The notes under the pieces: generated by a model
The model's input: only the letters and a program-made list of their open reading frames with translations
The model's database searches: none
What the model was told of the DNA's origin: nothing
From: Euonymus europaeus
Taxonomy: Eukaryota; Streptophyta; Magnoliopsida; Celastrales; Celastraceae
Direction of reading: 5' to 3'
Length of the DNA: 64,000 nt
Assembly: GCA_963580455.1 (NCBI GenBank)
Contig: OY756970.1
Location: 11,718,001 to 11,782,000 of the forward strand
Part shown: positions 1 to 11,240 of the stretch, piece after piece
Layout: every line of letters begins with the position of its first letter
How positions within the stretch are numbered: position 1 is the stretch's first letter
Position numbers and translations under genes: made by a program

Positions 1-310
1 AAGCAGTTGTGGAGAATACGTGGTACTGTGGCTACCACTTCTATTATTATTAGTTTTTTGTGCTGTATTGGTATTGCTTGACTTTTCCAACAAGAAAGGT
101 GGGTTTTAATTCGTCATGTGGGACCGGTTGTGTTGAACAAATGTTCATCAATAGTTAAATTCTTGTGGAGCCACACCAAATTGATTTTCTTTTAGAAGGT
201 ACCGTGACTTTCAAAAGGTTACATTGTGTGGGCTGTCAAAGTTTGGGACAACTGTTGGGTTTTTTTGGAATGTCCAGTGGCCTTTTCTATTTGACTTTGA
301 AAAACACTAT
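1..310. other. Unassigned AT-rich flank
   Basis: No coding domain, LTR end or terminal repeat is recognisable here. Short open frames occur but resemble nothing I know. It may be the remainder of the DNA into which the LTR-like block at 311 inserted. Confidence 0.4.
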
Positions 311-1522
311 TGTAACACCTGATCAAAAAATATCAAAAAATAATAATAATTAAATTGAAAGTTTGGATTTGAAAATACCAAATAATGAGTGAAAATTTTG
401 ATTAGAGATGAATTACCCATTAGAAAAATAGAATTCAATAAAAATAAAAAAATTACATATAAATATATAATATTATTATATATATATATATATATATATA
501 ATGCCACTTTCGGTGGCCATGTTTTGGGCCACTGAAAGTGGCCAAGTACCACATGAGATTCCGAGGAATTCAATAAAAATTTGATTATGCTTAGTTGCAA
601 TCGGATGACTCCCATATGAGGCAACATACTGAAATTCTGAGGAATCAGTTCAAGGAACCCGAGTCAGTATGGACAAGGCTGGTGTCTTGTAAGTGGTATG
701 TTTCCTTATTGAGTTGTATGGTGGCAGTGTTCACCAATAACGATGTGTGGGGAAGAATGCCGAGGTGTCGTCTCATTGGGACTCACGGTAGGAAACGAGA
801 CCACGGTTGATGAGTGTTTGTTATGGTGGTTCATAGTCTTTGACATGTTGCTGCATTGACTTACCTTTTTAATTCAGCTATTATATTTTGTTATCCTCTT
901 TGACCCTACTGAGTCATTGCTCACCCTTTACTTTCTTTTCTTTCCACATAGGTGAGACTGGTATGGATACCGGCACTACGGATCTGTAGGAGGTGGGATG
1001 ACATGGTGCCACTTGGAGACACTAGGATGGGGTTAGAATAAAGAATTAACTTTCTTTATTATGTTTGACATTATATATGCGAATTGACGATTGTGTATGT
1101 TGGTTACGTTTGTGAACACCTTGACGGTGTGTGGATGGTACATATAGGAGGGTGCCTTGTGATAGGACTCCTATATCTGGATGTGAACCTTATGGTTATA
1201 TTGCATGTTGATACATGTATGATGGTTATGTTTTATTATGTATTGCGGATGCATGCTGTAGATGGCCTGAGGCCCTGCCTAGGATTGTGGTTGCTTGTGA
1301 TGTGATGGTCGGAGGCCTTATATATTTGTTGAGTATGTGTTGCGTATTTCAAGTGGGCATTCTCCGATATACGGGGAGATGTTGCCGAAATTTTGGTAGA
1401 AATTTATGGATTCAGTTTGGAGAAATTAAGATTAAATCTTTTGTGATATTGTAAAGGTTAATATCTTATAGATATTCAATTACGATTAAATAGTAGCGCC
1501 TCCCGGGTCGGGGCTCTATACA
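311..1522 (+). repeat. Decayed Ty3/gypsy-type solo LTR
   Basis: The block begins TGTAACACCTGATC and ends near GGTCGGGGCTCTATACA. These match, in sense orientation, the start (TGTGAAACCCCGACC) and end (GGATCGGGGCGTCACA) of the LTRs of the chromovirus at 11,241-20,185. Internal matches lie at about 905-976 (CCTACTGAG...GCTCACCCT, then CCACATAGGTGA) and 1,357-1,402 (CTCCGATATACGGGGAGATG). No internal gypsy domain adjoins it on either side, so a solo LTR of a related family is likely. The flanking 5-mers (ACTAT and ATTGT) do not match, so the boundaries are approximate. Confidence 0.6.
477..542. repeat. TA microsatellite followed by a 16-bp-arm hairpin
   Basis: A TA run of over 20 bases ends at 500. 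It is followed by an inverted repeat with arms 503-518 (GCCACTTTCGGTGGCC) and 527-542 (GGCCACTGAAAGTGGC), one mismatch and an 8-nt loop. It lies inside the LTR-like block and could be a cruciform-forming site or a tiny fold-back insertion. Confidence 0.7.
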
Positions 1523-1620
1523 ATTGTCGAAGGAGTTTTTCTTTTAATTGGAGCAGACTGTATTATTTTAATAATCGGATTATTCAATAATTTTGTGGTT
1601 TTGATTATTGAGTGGGAGCT

Positions 1621-2013
1621 ATGGCTACCGATGAAGTTAAAGTTGTAGGGTTTGAAAATTTTGATGGTATGCAGATTAAAGAGTTCTTGTATGGGAAGAA
1701 GATGCACTTGCCTCTTCTTAGTAAGCAATCAGAAAAGATGCTCGATGATGAATGGAAGCTTTTAGACAGACAAGTGTTAGGAGTTATTCGATTAACTCTA
1801 ACATGGAGTGTTGCTCACAATGTTGCTAAGGAAACAACTACGAAGGAACTCATGGATACATTGTCAGAAATGTATGAGACGCCAACTGTGAATCACAAGG
1901 TGCACTTGATCAAAAAGTTATTAAACTTGAAGATGCAAGAAGGTACTCTCATTGCCAAGCACTTGAATGAATTTAATGATATTGTTAATCAATTAGAGTC
2001 AGTTGAGATTTGA
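1621..2013 (+). pseudogene. Ty1/copia gag fragment (Tnt1-like)
   Basis: This frame encodes the nucleocapsid precursor of a copia retrotransposon. It opens MATDEVKVVGFENFDG and contains the UBN2-type gag segments LGVIRLTLTWSVAHNV, KELMDTLSEMYE and LIKKLLNLKMQEGT, as in Tnt1-like elements. The ATG sits just after GTGGGAGCT, the usual leader context of this family. The frame ends with a premature TGA after QLESVEI, and related sequence continues downstream in pieces. No 5' LTR or primer site is visible upstream, where the gypsy-type LTR block lies instead. Confidence 0.8.
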
Positions 2014-2695
2014 CTTTGAAGATGAAGTGCGGGCTTTGATCGTATTGACATCTTTGCCAAATAGTTGAGAGACTATGAGAACAGCTGTGAGTAATTCCAT
2101 CGGCAAGCAAAAACTTACCTACGGTGCTGTGAGATATCAGATTCTAAGTGAAGAATCCATAAGAAAGGACGCTGGAGAATCCTCAAATTTCGGTTCAGCC
2201 TTGAATGTGAATGATAGAGGCAGATAATTTGACAAAGGTATATAGTCGGATAGGAATTCTGGTCGCAGCAAATCCAAGTGAGGGAGAGGAAGAAGTAAGT
2301 CACGTTTTGGCAAGAAACAAGATGGTTGTTGGCATTGTGGCAGGCAAGGTCACACTAAGAAGAATTGTTGGTCTTTAAAGAAAGAAGAAAACAAGAAGGT
2401 TGATGTCAATGGAGTAACCGATGATGGGCATGATGCTTTGTTGTTATCTGTTGACTCAAACACTGATTCCTAGGTTTTGGATTCAGAGGCTTACTTTCAT
2501 ACCACAACGCACTTGGAGGTCATGCAGAATTATGTAGCTGGTGATTTTGGAAATGTGTACTTGGCTGATGGTAAAGAGTTGAAGATTGTGGGCATAGAAG
2601 AAGTCAAAATCAAGAGTTCGAATGTTTCAGTTTGGGCTCTGCAGAAGGTCAGACATGTTCCGCAATTGAAGAAAAATATGAGTTGGAGGAAGTGA
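2014..2695 (+). pseudogene. Copia nucleocapsid zinc knuckle and protease remnant
   Basis: After several stops, a CCHC zinc knuckle (CWHCGRQGHTKKNC, about 2,329-2,371) is readable, followed by the protease region at 2,477-2,695. The expected aspartic protease site D-S-G-A-S reads D-S-E-A-Y, so catalysis is lost. The downstream family segments YVAGDFGNVYLADG and VRHVPQLKKNMS are still clear. Immediately afterwards the sequence jumps to reverse transcriptase, so the whole integrase region has been deleted. Confidence 0.75.
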
Positions 2696-3820
2696 TTTAT
2701 ATGCATCAGCCGGAAGAGTTCTTAGTATCGGGAAAAGAAAAGCTTGTGTGTAAACTGACGAAGAGCATTTATGGTCTGAAGTAGGCTCCTAGACAGTGGA
2801 ATTTGAAGTTTGATAACTTCATGATCAGTTCAGGTTACACAAAAAGTGAGCAAGATCATTTCTATTATTTTAAACGGTTTGATGAATTGTATATTAGTTT
2901 GCTGTTGTATGTCGATGATATGTTGATTGCAGGATCAATCATCAAGGAGATTAATAATCTAAAACAACAGCTGTTAAGCCAATTTGAAATGAAGAATTTG
3001 GGAAATGCAAAGAAAATCCTTGGAATCAGAACTATGAGAGATAAAACCAAAGGTACTTGAAAACATTCTCAATCTGAGTATGTGGCGAAAGTTTTGAGCA
3101 GGTTTAATATGAGCAAAGCAAAGCCAGTTGCTACACCTTTGGGGAGTCATTTTAAGTTGTGCAAAGATCAGTCACCTAGAAGTGATGTTAAGTGGGAGCA
3201 AACGAGTAAGATTTGTTATGATTCTGCAATTGGTTCCCTTATATATGTTATGACCTGCACTCGACCAGATATTGCTCATGCAGTGGGAGTAGTCAGTAGG
3301 TATATGGGTAATCCAGGAAAGAAACACTGGGAAGCTGTGAAGTGGATTATGAGATACTTGTGTGGAATTGTTGATTATAGGTTGACTTTCACTACATATG
3401 AGTTGAAGTTGGAAGAGTTTGTAGATGCTGATTTGGCCGGTGACTTTGACAGTTGCAAAAGCACTACTTGCTATTTTTTTACTTTGGGAAGTACTCCTGT
3501 TTCTTGGAGTTCCAAGCTACAGAAGATTGTTGCTTTATCTTCTACTAAAGTAGAATACGTTGCGATAACAGAAGCTGCAAAGGAGATGGAGTGGTTGCAA
3601 GAACCGATGGAAGAGTTGGTAAAGGGGTTCTCTATAGTGGCAGTTAGAGTGGTATATTCCTTGCCAAGAATCCTGCCTTCCATTCTAATACTAAACATAT
3701 TCGAAGGATATATCATTATATCCGCCAAGTTCTCAAGGAAGGTTTGTTGAAGCCTGAGAAGTTGTGTGGGAATACAAACCCCGCGGATGCTTTGACAAAG
3801 AGTGTCGGTTGGTAAGCTGG
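2696..3820 (+). pseudogene. Copia reverse transcriptase / RNase H remnant
   Basis: Only the C-terminal half of RT survives. KSIYGLK is followed by a TAG stop, then APRQW, and the polymerase motif LLYVDD is at about 2,902-2,919. A stop at 3,058 separates this from the RNase H segment (3,082-3,750), which contains ATPLGSHFKL, YVMTCTRPDIAHAVGVVSR, FVDADLAGD and SSTKVEYVA. The usual C-terminal motif appears as NPADALTKSVGW at about 3,778-3,813 in another frame. The copy is clearly inactive. Confidence 0.85.
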
Positions 3821-3949
3821 AGTTGTGCGAGGCTTCAGTTGGTCTTCTAGCTTGAAGATGGAGATAAGGGCTGCAATGTGTGGTTATCATTACTAGTGTT
3901 TCTGATGTGACAGTTCTTACAGTTTCTTGGTAGTATCCAAGTGGAAAAT

Positions 3950-4215
3950 TGTTATGTGTGGATACTATTTGTTATATTATTGGGCTAGTACACTGGGTTG
4001 TGTATTGGGCGGGTAGTGGACATATTTTTCCTTGGAGTTTTCTATTTATATCACTCCTTGCTCTCATGTAATAACACACCAAAATATTGAGAAAAAAAAC
4101 ACTGCTGCAACCCGTGGACGTAGGCCTTGTAAGCCGAACCATGTTAAATCTCCGTGTCATATTTTTCTTGCTTTATTCTGTTTGAGAGTTTATATGGTTT
4201 GATCCGATTACAACA
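3950..4215 (+). repeat. Putative 3' LTR of the broken copia element
   Basis: It starts TGTTATGTGTGGATAC after the purine-rich stretch AAGTGGAAAAT and ends GATTACAACA, so it has TG...CA ends. A TATA-like CTATTTATATCACTCC lies inside. The 266-bp size fits Tnt1-like LTRs. No matching 5' LTR or target duplication is present in the window. Confidence 0.55.
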
Positions 4216-4346
4216 ATGTTCATTTTTGTGTTTGGTAATATACAGAAGTTCATGAATAAGAAGAAGCCTTTGATAGGAATAAGTGGCACAACCTGATCTT
4301 GTACATTATTATATGGAAAGCATCATATATTCTTGGAGGTGAATTT

Positions 4347-5005
4347 TGTTGGAAAAATGGTGGTCAACCACTATTTGACCAATAATTATTTACAACTAAT
4401 TGAGTATTAGTTGAATGAAATTTAGTGGGTTCTAATCTTCAATATGAAGACTAGTTATTGGAGTTGAAAGTTTTCCAAAACATTTTTTGATTGAATGAAA
4501 ATTGACTCCAAAGTGGTCATGTTAGACATGATATATTGAGTGCAAATTAATAGAAATGTGGGAATCCCACATTGAAGAATTGTGTTGTGTGACTTGGGTT
4601 TATAAACTCAAGTGTTGGATATAACACTTGGGCCTAAGGGCACCCAAATGGTATGAAAAAATAACGCCATTTCTCCGAAGCTTAACTCTAGAGCCGAAAC
4701 TCTCTTCATTCTTCCTAGTCGCATTTCTTCTTCTTCTTTGAGAGTGCATTCTATTTTTGATTCGAACGAGCCTACTGGTATACTTGTGTCACGTACCGGT
4801 AGAAGGGAGTGTTGTATCTTGGGAGATGTTTGCCTACTTTAGCATTGACACCGGTGGCTGGGGCATTTCACCTTAAGGAGATTTGCGGTTCGCATACCTC
4901 ACTTCAATCTCGTGTTTGCATTCCGATCCGGTCTTTGGTAACTTTGGTTGTTTTCACTTTCAATTCTACATATATGATTTTATCAAATCTGTGATTTTAA
5001 TTTCA
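4347..5005 (+). repeat. Possible solo LTR (copia-like)
   Basis: The block begins TGTTGGAAAAATGG and has a TATA-like GTTTATAAACTC near 4,598, followed by a C/T-rich region typical of an LTR transcription start. A TG...CA reading ends at 5,005. Only a 4-bp ATTT flanks both sides, one base short of the usual duplication. The call rests on general LTR character and the end could be elsewhere. Confidence 0.35.
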
Positions 5006-6110
5006 ATTTCTAAAATCTGTTTGCAATTATTTAAAATAAAAAGCTGATTTCTGGTGGCTAATGACATGTTTAATGGGGTTAGTTTTTTGAATTAGAATTG
5101 ATGGTAGTTGTTGCATTAAAGTTAATCAATGAAATTATTTTGTTGGCATTAATAATTGGTTAATCTCTCTTTATCATTACATACGTTTGAGAATTAAAGA
5201 TACTGTGCATTTCATGGTATGAAACGGACGTTACTTTTGTATGTTCATGATATAAATTATTGTCATTAATTATTAAAGATAATTGTTATTTCTTTTAACC
5301 TAATTAATGCAATTTAAACACACGGTTTTATAAAAGACATTATTTGATTCTAAGCTAAGTTATTGAGTTCATTTCTATAGTGTCACCGTATGCCACTTGC
5401 ACATGTTTACAAACCTAGTTGCTAATTTTCTAAGTCACAAATTTTATTTGACAAGGAATATACCTTTAAGGTGTTTAAGAGTTTTTATTGTGATTGTAGT
5501 GATTATATTATTTTGATTACTCACTCCAATATTTGATATTGTAGTGAAAGATGGAAGAAATTCAACAAGCCTACAATATCAAGCACAAGAATTATCCTAA
5601 TGGATGAACTAACTAGGGCAGGTGCATAAGAACACTCAATAATGATACATGTTAAGGTTATAATTGAATGATATATTATTAAAAATAAGCCTTGCAAGTA
5701 TGGACATAATATCCAGGAGCAACAGAGTACAATTTCAATATGAATAGCAACCAACTGGAAATTAAGCATGAATAACTAGCACTTGAAGGGAGTAAATGAT
5801 TAATTGGTTTTTCAAATCGTGAAACATGTCCAAAACTAAGTATCTGACAATTGCATTTGATTAGAAAGATTAGAATTCCTAGATTGTGGAGATTGAAGTT
5901 TATTTACCTCCTCTATATTCAGTCCTTCATATGGAATCTGCAAACAAAAGAACAAAGGTATAAAACATGTGAATAGAAAGTCTAGAGATAATAGCAGCTG
6001 AGTACATTTTGAGATAACAAATAAAGATGTAAAACATGTCAATTGTAAGAAATTCTATACCCCTGTCGCAATTTAGTAGTGGGAGAATTGATACAAAACA
6101 ACACACAATA
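5006..6110. other. AT-rich flank of the CACTA element; possible host intron
   Basis: No transposon domain is recognisable. On the minus strand there is a 30-bp candidate exon (5,908-5,937, listed separately). A less certain acceptor-like site, TTGATATTGTAG, precedes another short open segment near 5,525-5,590. The bases 6,108-6,110 (ATA) are one copy of the CACTA target duplication. Confidence 0.3.
5908..5937 (-). other. Candidate 30-bp microexon of a host gene
   Basis: On the minus strand the sequence reads TTTTGTTTGCAG, then 30 bp encoding IPYEGLNIEE, then GTAAAT. Both splice signals are good and the length is a multiple of three. With the candidate donor at 24,374 it may belong to one minus-strand host gene whose intron holds the CACTA element. 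I do not recognise the peptide, and such a short exon could be chance. Confidence 0.25.
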
Positions 6111-6545
6111 CACTACGAGAATTTCATTAATTGCCGACGGAAATTTCCGTCGGCAATTTTAACAATTCGGTCGCTAATATTTTTTCCCGACGGAATTCCG
6201 ACTAATATTATTTCGTCGGCAATAGGATCGTAGCTGATTATTTACCGACGAATTTTTTTTTCAATCGGTATATACCGACCGTTTAGCGACCGAATATTAG
6301 TCGGGAATAAAAATCTTTTTAATTTTTTTTAATAATTCCGTCGGTAATTAGTCGGTATATTCAATAATTATCAATTTTTATTCCGTCGGTAATCCGTCGG
6401 TATAATTAAAAAGTAGATTTATTATTTTTTTCTATCCGTCGGTATATTAAAATAATTAATATAAAAAAATTTACATATCCGTCGGTATAATTATTAAAAA
6501 CTAATTTCGAAAATGAAAAATCCGTCGGTAAAAAATTAATTTTTC
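6111..6545. repeat. CACTA left terminal repeat and subterminal motif array
   Basis: Inside the terminal repeat are many copies of CCGTCGGTAA and its reverse TTACCGACGG, spaced tens of bases apart. A perfect 26-bp palindrome lies at 6,131-6,156 (core GACGGAAATTTCCGTC). In En/Spm-type elements such subterminal repeats are the binding sites for TNPA; that role is inferred here. Confidence 0.85.
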
Positions 6546-6726
6546 AAAAAAACCAGGTTAATTATGTTTGGACCAAACCTGTAAATAAAAAAACAGTACA
6601 GAAAAATAAACTCCAAAATCACTGAATATCTCAAATATAATAAATAATTCTTCCATAATCCGGAATCACATACAATACAATATCATATCATAATAATACA
6701 AGTTTAAATATGTCAACATATACAAC

Positions 6727-8367
6727 CTATCTGCCTCCTATAGGGATTTCGCCATCTGGAGATGAGTGAGGGGGAGAGGGATGACGAGAGGTCTGAAAGT
6801 ATGTCTGCATCTGTCGCTGCATCTCCTCCATCCGCTGGTGCATCTCCTCCATCCGCTGCTGCATATGCTCATCCTATCTCTCGGATGTTGGAAATTTTAC
6901 AGAAGATCCACTGGAAGATGGATAAAATGTAGATGCCTGCGATCCAATGCCGTATACCCTCCTTTTCTTCTCTCCACCAACCGCCTGATAATAAAGATCT
7001 CTCTCATCGATCGGCTGAGAGGAAGAGGATCCCGTCTCGAGCTGAGATAGAGACTGTCGAGTGGCCTCAACAGTCTCCTGTTGACATATATACATAAAAA
7101 TGTTTATAAGTTTCATTAATTTTTAAAAATTTCGACAGAGTCTCCCCTATTTTTGAATAAAAACCCAACCTGAAAACAATTGAAAAGGCACTTCAAATAA
7201 GTATATGCACATCAATTCTCCAATTCATTCTCCAATCCATATATCCAGACATCCAATATCCAACACATGCATTCAATATTCAAAAAAGTTGAACTCTATT
7301 TTAGGTAATAGAAACTTACATGGACTCGTTGAGCTTTTTCATCGACAAAAGTCTGCCGGTCGTGACCCCTGGTGTGTGTATACTTGAACAGCTCGTACGG
7401 GGTAACCTCTCGACCTAACTCATTCCTCTACAAAATCATAAAGTTATGAAACTTTAGCATATATGATTTTAAACAATGTAATAAAATCTAAATTATTACG
7501 TACCATTCTGGAAGCATGTGTGGCATGTGTGACCGAACCTCCAGTGTGCGTCGCACCCATACGGCGATTGGCAGCATTCTGTTGGGCTCGCCGAACATAC
7601 TCTGGGTCGTGCCAGTCACGCTCCCATCTCGTCCACACGTCCTCTGGAACAAAAAAAGGCCTCTCACCACCTTTCAATTGTTGGAGCATATCGCTATAGC
7701 GGTTGGCAATCTTCTTCCCCCAAGCAATCTTCACTAACGCATTGATCGCCTCCTCCCATACGAAATATTTCTAACACGTAAAATGAAGTTAGATCAATAT
7801 TAATTACATTAAGCAGTTCTTACATAAATTAAGTTAATATCAGAATTGAGAATTAATAAAAGTTCGATTACCTTAAACTCATTCCAGTAGAACTCCTTCA
7901 CCTCTGTAGATATCTTCTTCCAAGACGACCCATTCTCGCATACTCGCTCCTCAAATATCTTTCGAATCCTCTTTGAACATGGCTCCGAAGGAAATAACCT
8001 GAAAATAAAATTTCATACAATTAAACATGTTACTGACAAATCAATATTTTTGTATTAGTCATAAATTAATCATTAGTTACCCCTCATTCTGAATGGTAAT
8101 ATGGCGTCGACGCTCCATATCCTGTGTCGATGAAGAACTTGCTATGGTAGCATTGATAGGAATACCTGTCACTGGAGTACCATTACCATCGATGGGAGTA
8201 CCCATCGATGGAGTACCACTACCATCGATGTGAGTACTATTCGGCGGTTGCTGCGATGACGGGGTCAAAGGTGATGACGGGGTCATGGAACCACTATGAC
8301 CTCTACTAGTGCTCGATGAGGTAGATCTTCCACCAATGAAACCTCGAGCACCTCTACCTCTAGTCAT
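6727..8367 (-). pseudogene. CACTA TNPA-like gene, six exons, one nonsense codon
   Basis: The gene starts at MTRGRGARGFIGG (8,367, directly after a CAG acceptor). Exons inferred from good GT/AG sites are 8,367-8,081, 7,998-7,872, 7,770-7,504, 7,427-7,320 and 7,077-6,727 plus any 5' non-coding exon. They sum to 1,140 bp, exactly 380 codons. The middle exons encode the Ptta/En/Spm plant transposase core (FPSEPCSKRIRKIFEERV, SWKKISTEVKEFYWNEF, WTRWERDWHDPEYVRRAQQN). The C-terminus has Met/Gln/Glu heptads (MQQRMEEMHQRMEEMQRQM), probably a coiled coil. The only disruption seen is a TAG at 6,874-6,876, about codon 331. TNPA proteins bind subterminal repeats and synapse the ends. Confidence 0.75.
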
Positions 8368-8613
8368 CTGTGAAACTAACAAACATTTCATATACTAAAA
8401 GATATCATTTAATCATATGAAAAAACTCCATCGATGGGAGTACTATTCGGTGGTTGCTGCGATGACGGGGTCATGGAACCACTATGACCAATACTAGTGC
8501 TCGATGAGGTAGAACTCCCACCAATGAAACCTCGAGCACCTCTACCTCTAGTCATCTGTGAAACTAACAAACATTTCATATACTAAAAGATATCATTTAA
8601 TCATATGAAAAAA
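8224..8613 (-). repeat. ~190-bp tandem duplication over the TNPA start region
   Basis: The segment running from CATCGATG-GAGTACTATTCGG to ATGAAAAAACT occurs twice, at about 8,224-8,412 and 8,428-8,613, with few differences. The first copy has an extra TCAAAGGTGATGACGGGG. The duplication repeats the TNPA start codon and the MTRGRGARGFIGG-coding stretch, so a second potential start lies upstream of the main one. Confidence 0.8.
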
Positions 8614-8616
8614 CTA

Positions 8617-8752
8617 AAGTCTATTGATAGACATATTACATAAATAAACGGAAACTCCCAACTAAACATATTATATAAATAAACGGAAACTCCCAACTAA
8701 ACATATTACATCAATAAATAGAAACTCTCAACTAAACATATTACATAATAAA
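8617..8752. repeat. ~39-bp minisatellite, about 3.5 units
   Basis: Units of the form CATATTACATAAATAAACGG followed by AAACTCCCAACTAAA repeat between the TNPD stop and the TNPA start. They are near identical and occupy the intergenic spacer of the CACTA element. Confidence 0.8.
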
Positions 8753-8757
8753 TAATG

Positions 8758-11240
8758 TCAATTATCGTCTGAAACATAGTCTTCAAATTCTGACTCCTTT
8801 TCATCACTGACTTCTTCACTAGATCTCGAATTTAGTTCATCATCTTCTTCATCGTCCTCCTCATCATCAACATTATCCAGCTCTATTAAAGGTGCACTTG
8901 GATCATTTAGTGGACCAGGAAGGACATCTGCACTCACAACAAATGGTTGCACTTCGGACTTCTCTTCTTGGAATGCCTCTGATGTCGTTGTATTGGAAGT
9001 CTCTGTTGATTTTGGCATATCAACAATCGATCTAGCCTTTACTCTACAAACCGCCAGCCAGTCACCTTTGTCATGCCTTAAGCTCGGATATGGTGCATAA
9101 TACACTTGTTGGGCTTGCATGGCTAGAATGAATGGTTCATATTTGTTGAAACGGCGTCTCTAATTAACCTCTACGAGATTACATTGATGGTGAACCTTCG
9201 TTCCAACATTTGGCGTCGGGTCAAACCATTCACACTTGAACAATATCGTTCTTTTGATTGGTAGCCTAGGATACTCTAGAATTAGGATTTCATCTAGCAT
9301 ACCGTAGTAGTCACTAGATGACTCACTGTAATTTGTCCCTTTGATGCAAACCCCACTGTTCACGTTGCTTTTTGTGACCCGTGATTTCTTGTATGAAATT
9401 TGAAGCCATTAACAAAGTACACCGGCACGGACTTGGCATTTCGTAAAGGTCACTGAGATAGATCCTTAATGAATTAGTTTGAAATGTCATTCAAGGATCA
9501 TTTGCCTAGAGCATAAACACAAGAAAAGTCACTATTAGTCATATAATTGAAAGAAAAGTTTGGAGTTTTATTTTGAGTAACTTACGTATCGCTTGAACCA
9601 AAATGCAAATTCATTCTCCAACGCTGCATCTACTAAAGCCTCGCTCACAACACCCGTACTTCGTACATTTTCACAGAATATCCTGAGATATATGAACATG
9701 CACATGTATAGTAGTATTAAACATCCACAATTTCATAGAAAAGTATTCAAATTATGGGATAAAGACTCACCCGATATATTGCTCAACTTCATGGCAATTA
9801 AGAAGTATGTACGTTTGAGCTGCCAATAATTCTCGTTCATTAAGTGGTCTAACTTTTGATTTCCCATAAGGTCTACCGGGATGTGTAAATATAGTCAGAT
9901 TTCCTTCCATTGTAAGTCCTTCACCGCCATCATCATTCCGCGGCACTTTTCTGTGCCTCTTGTGAACATGAGGCTCAAAGTAATATGAACAAAAGCTGGT
10001 TGATTCTTCAACTAGATATGCATTGCATATGGATCCTTCAACCTTAGCTTTGTTTTTCACATTCTTCTTCAAGTGCCGAAGGAACCGTTCAAACGGATAC
10101 ATCCAACGGTACTGCACTGGATCTGCTATTCTTGCCTCATATGGCAAATGGATCGGTAGGTGCTCCATCGAGTCAAAGAAAGCTGGAGGAAATATACGTT
10201 CTAACTTGCACAAAATGACGGGAATTTGTATCTCCAATCTGCTCATCTCATCCACCCTGAGTGTTGAACATGTTAACTCCTTAAAAAATAAACTCAACTC
10301 AGTCAATGCATGCCACACGTTAGCCGGGAGCAATTCACGAAATGCTATAGGAATTAAACGTTGCATGAATACATGACAGTCATGACTTTTCATCCCAAAC
10401 ATCTTATATTTTTTCATGTCAACACACCGACCCATATTCGACACATACCCATCTAGAAACTTCAGTGCTCTTACCCATTCACAAACTGCCTGTTTACCAG
10501 CCTTATCTAGTGAGTAACAAGCCTTTGGGTATTTCCCAGTAGAGGAATTCATTTCTAACTCTTTTCGACGGCAAATGAGTTTCATATCGTCACGTGCCTT
10601 TGCGTTAGCTTTTGTTTTTCCCTCGATATTCATGACTGTGTTGAACACATTTTCAAATACATTCTTCTCAATGTGCATCACATCGAGTTTATGTCGAATG
10701 ATGTTTGTTCTCCAATGTGGCAAATCGTAAAAGATACTGCGCTTCTTCCAACCATAACCAGAAATTCTGCACATGTACTGATTACGTGTCTCACCGCCCT
10801 TCTCAGTCACTTTCTCCTTACCAAAAGCAATTATACGCTGAAATATATCTTCACTTGATAGTACTGGTGGAGCCATTTCTGTGACAACCGTGTTTTTCCT
10901 AAACTAGTTTTTGTTCCTCCTATACGGGTGGTCATAAGGAAGGAAATTGCGATGGTTGTCGAACCACAATGTCTTGCCCCCTCTATGAAGTGTAAACGCC
11001 CCAGAATCTTCCATACAATATGGACAAGCCATATTCCCCGTTGTAGACCAACCGGACAACATAGAGTACGCCGGAAAGTTGCTTATTGTCCACATCAGAG
11101 CAGCTCGCAGTTGGAAGTTTTGCTTCATGCATACATCGCACGTCTCTACACTGTAATCCCACAACATGCACAATTCATGAACCAAAGGCTGTAAGAATAC
11201 ATCTATTTTATGTTTTGGGTTCTTTGGTCCAGGCACAATC
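8758..11240 (-). pseudogene. CACTA TNPD transposase, distal part (Transposase_21, DUF4218, DUF4216)
   Basis: This continues the reading interrupted by the chromovirus at 11,240. It holds the rest of the Transposase_21 core (HELCMLWDYSVETCDVC, LSGWSTTGNMACPYC, KLDVMHIEKNVFENVF), a DUF4218 domain (RELLPANVWHALTELSLFFK, VQYRWMYPFERFLRHLKKNV), a 97-bp exon at 9,682-9,586, and a DUF4216-like exon from 9,505 (ILEYPRLPIKRTILFKCEWFD; VYYAPYPSLRHDKGDW). The tail is highly acidic (DDEEDDEEDDE). Splice sites are good (GTGAGT at 9,771, GTAAG at 9,585). Damage: an in-frame TAG at about 10,904, a frame break in 9,364-9,505 and a stop at 9,160. Confidence 0.85.

Noticed and set aside
4347..5005. Confident solo LTR with target duplication
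   Set aside because: Only 4 bp (ATTT) match at the flanks in AT-rich DNA; kept as a low-confidence feature only.
8617..8752. CRISPR-like array
   Set aside because: Units are contiguous tandem repeats without spacers, in a plant genome.
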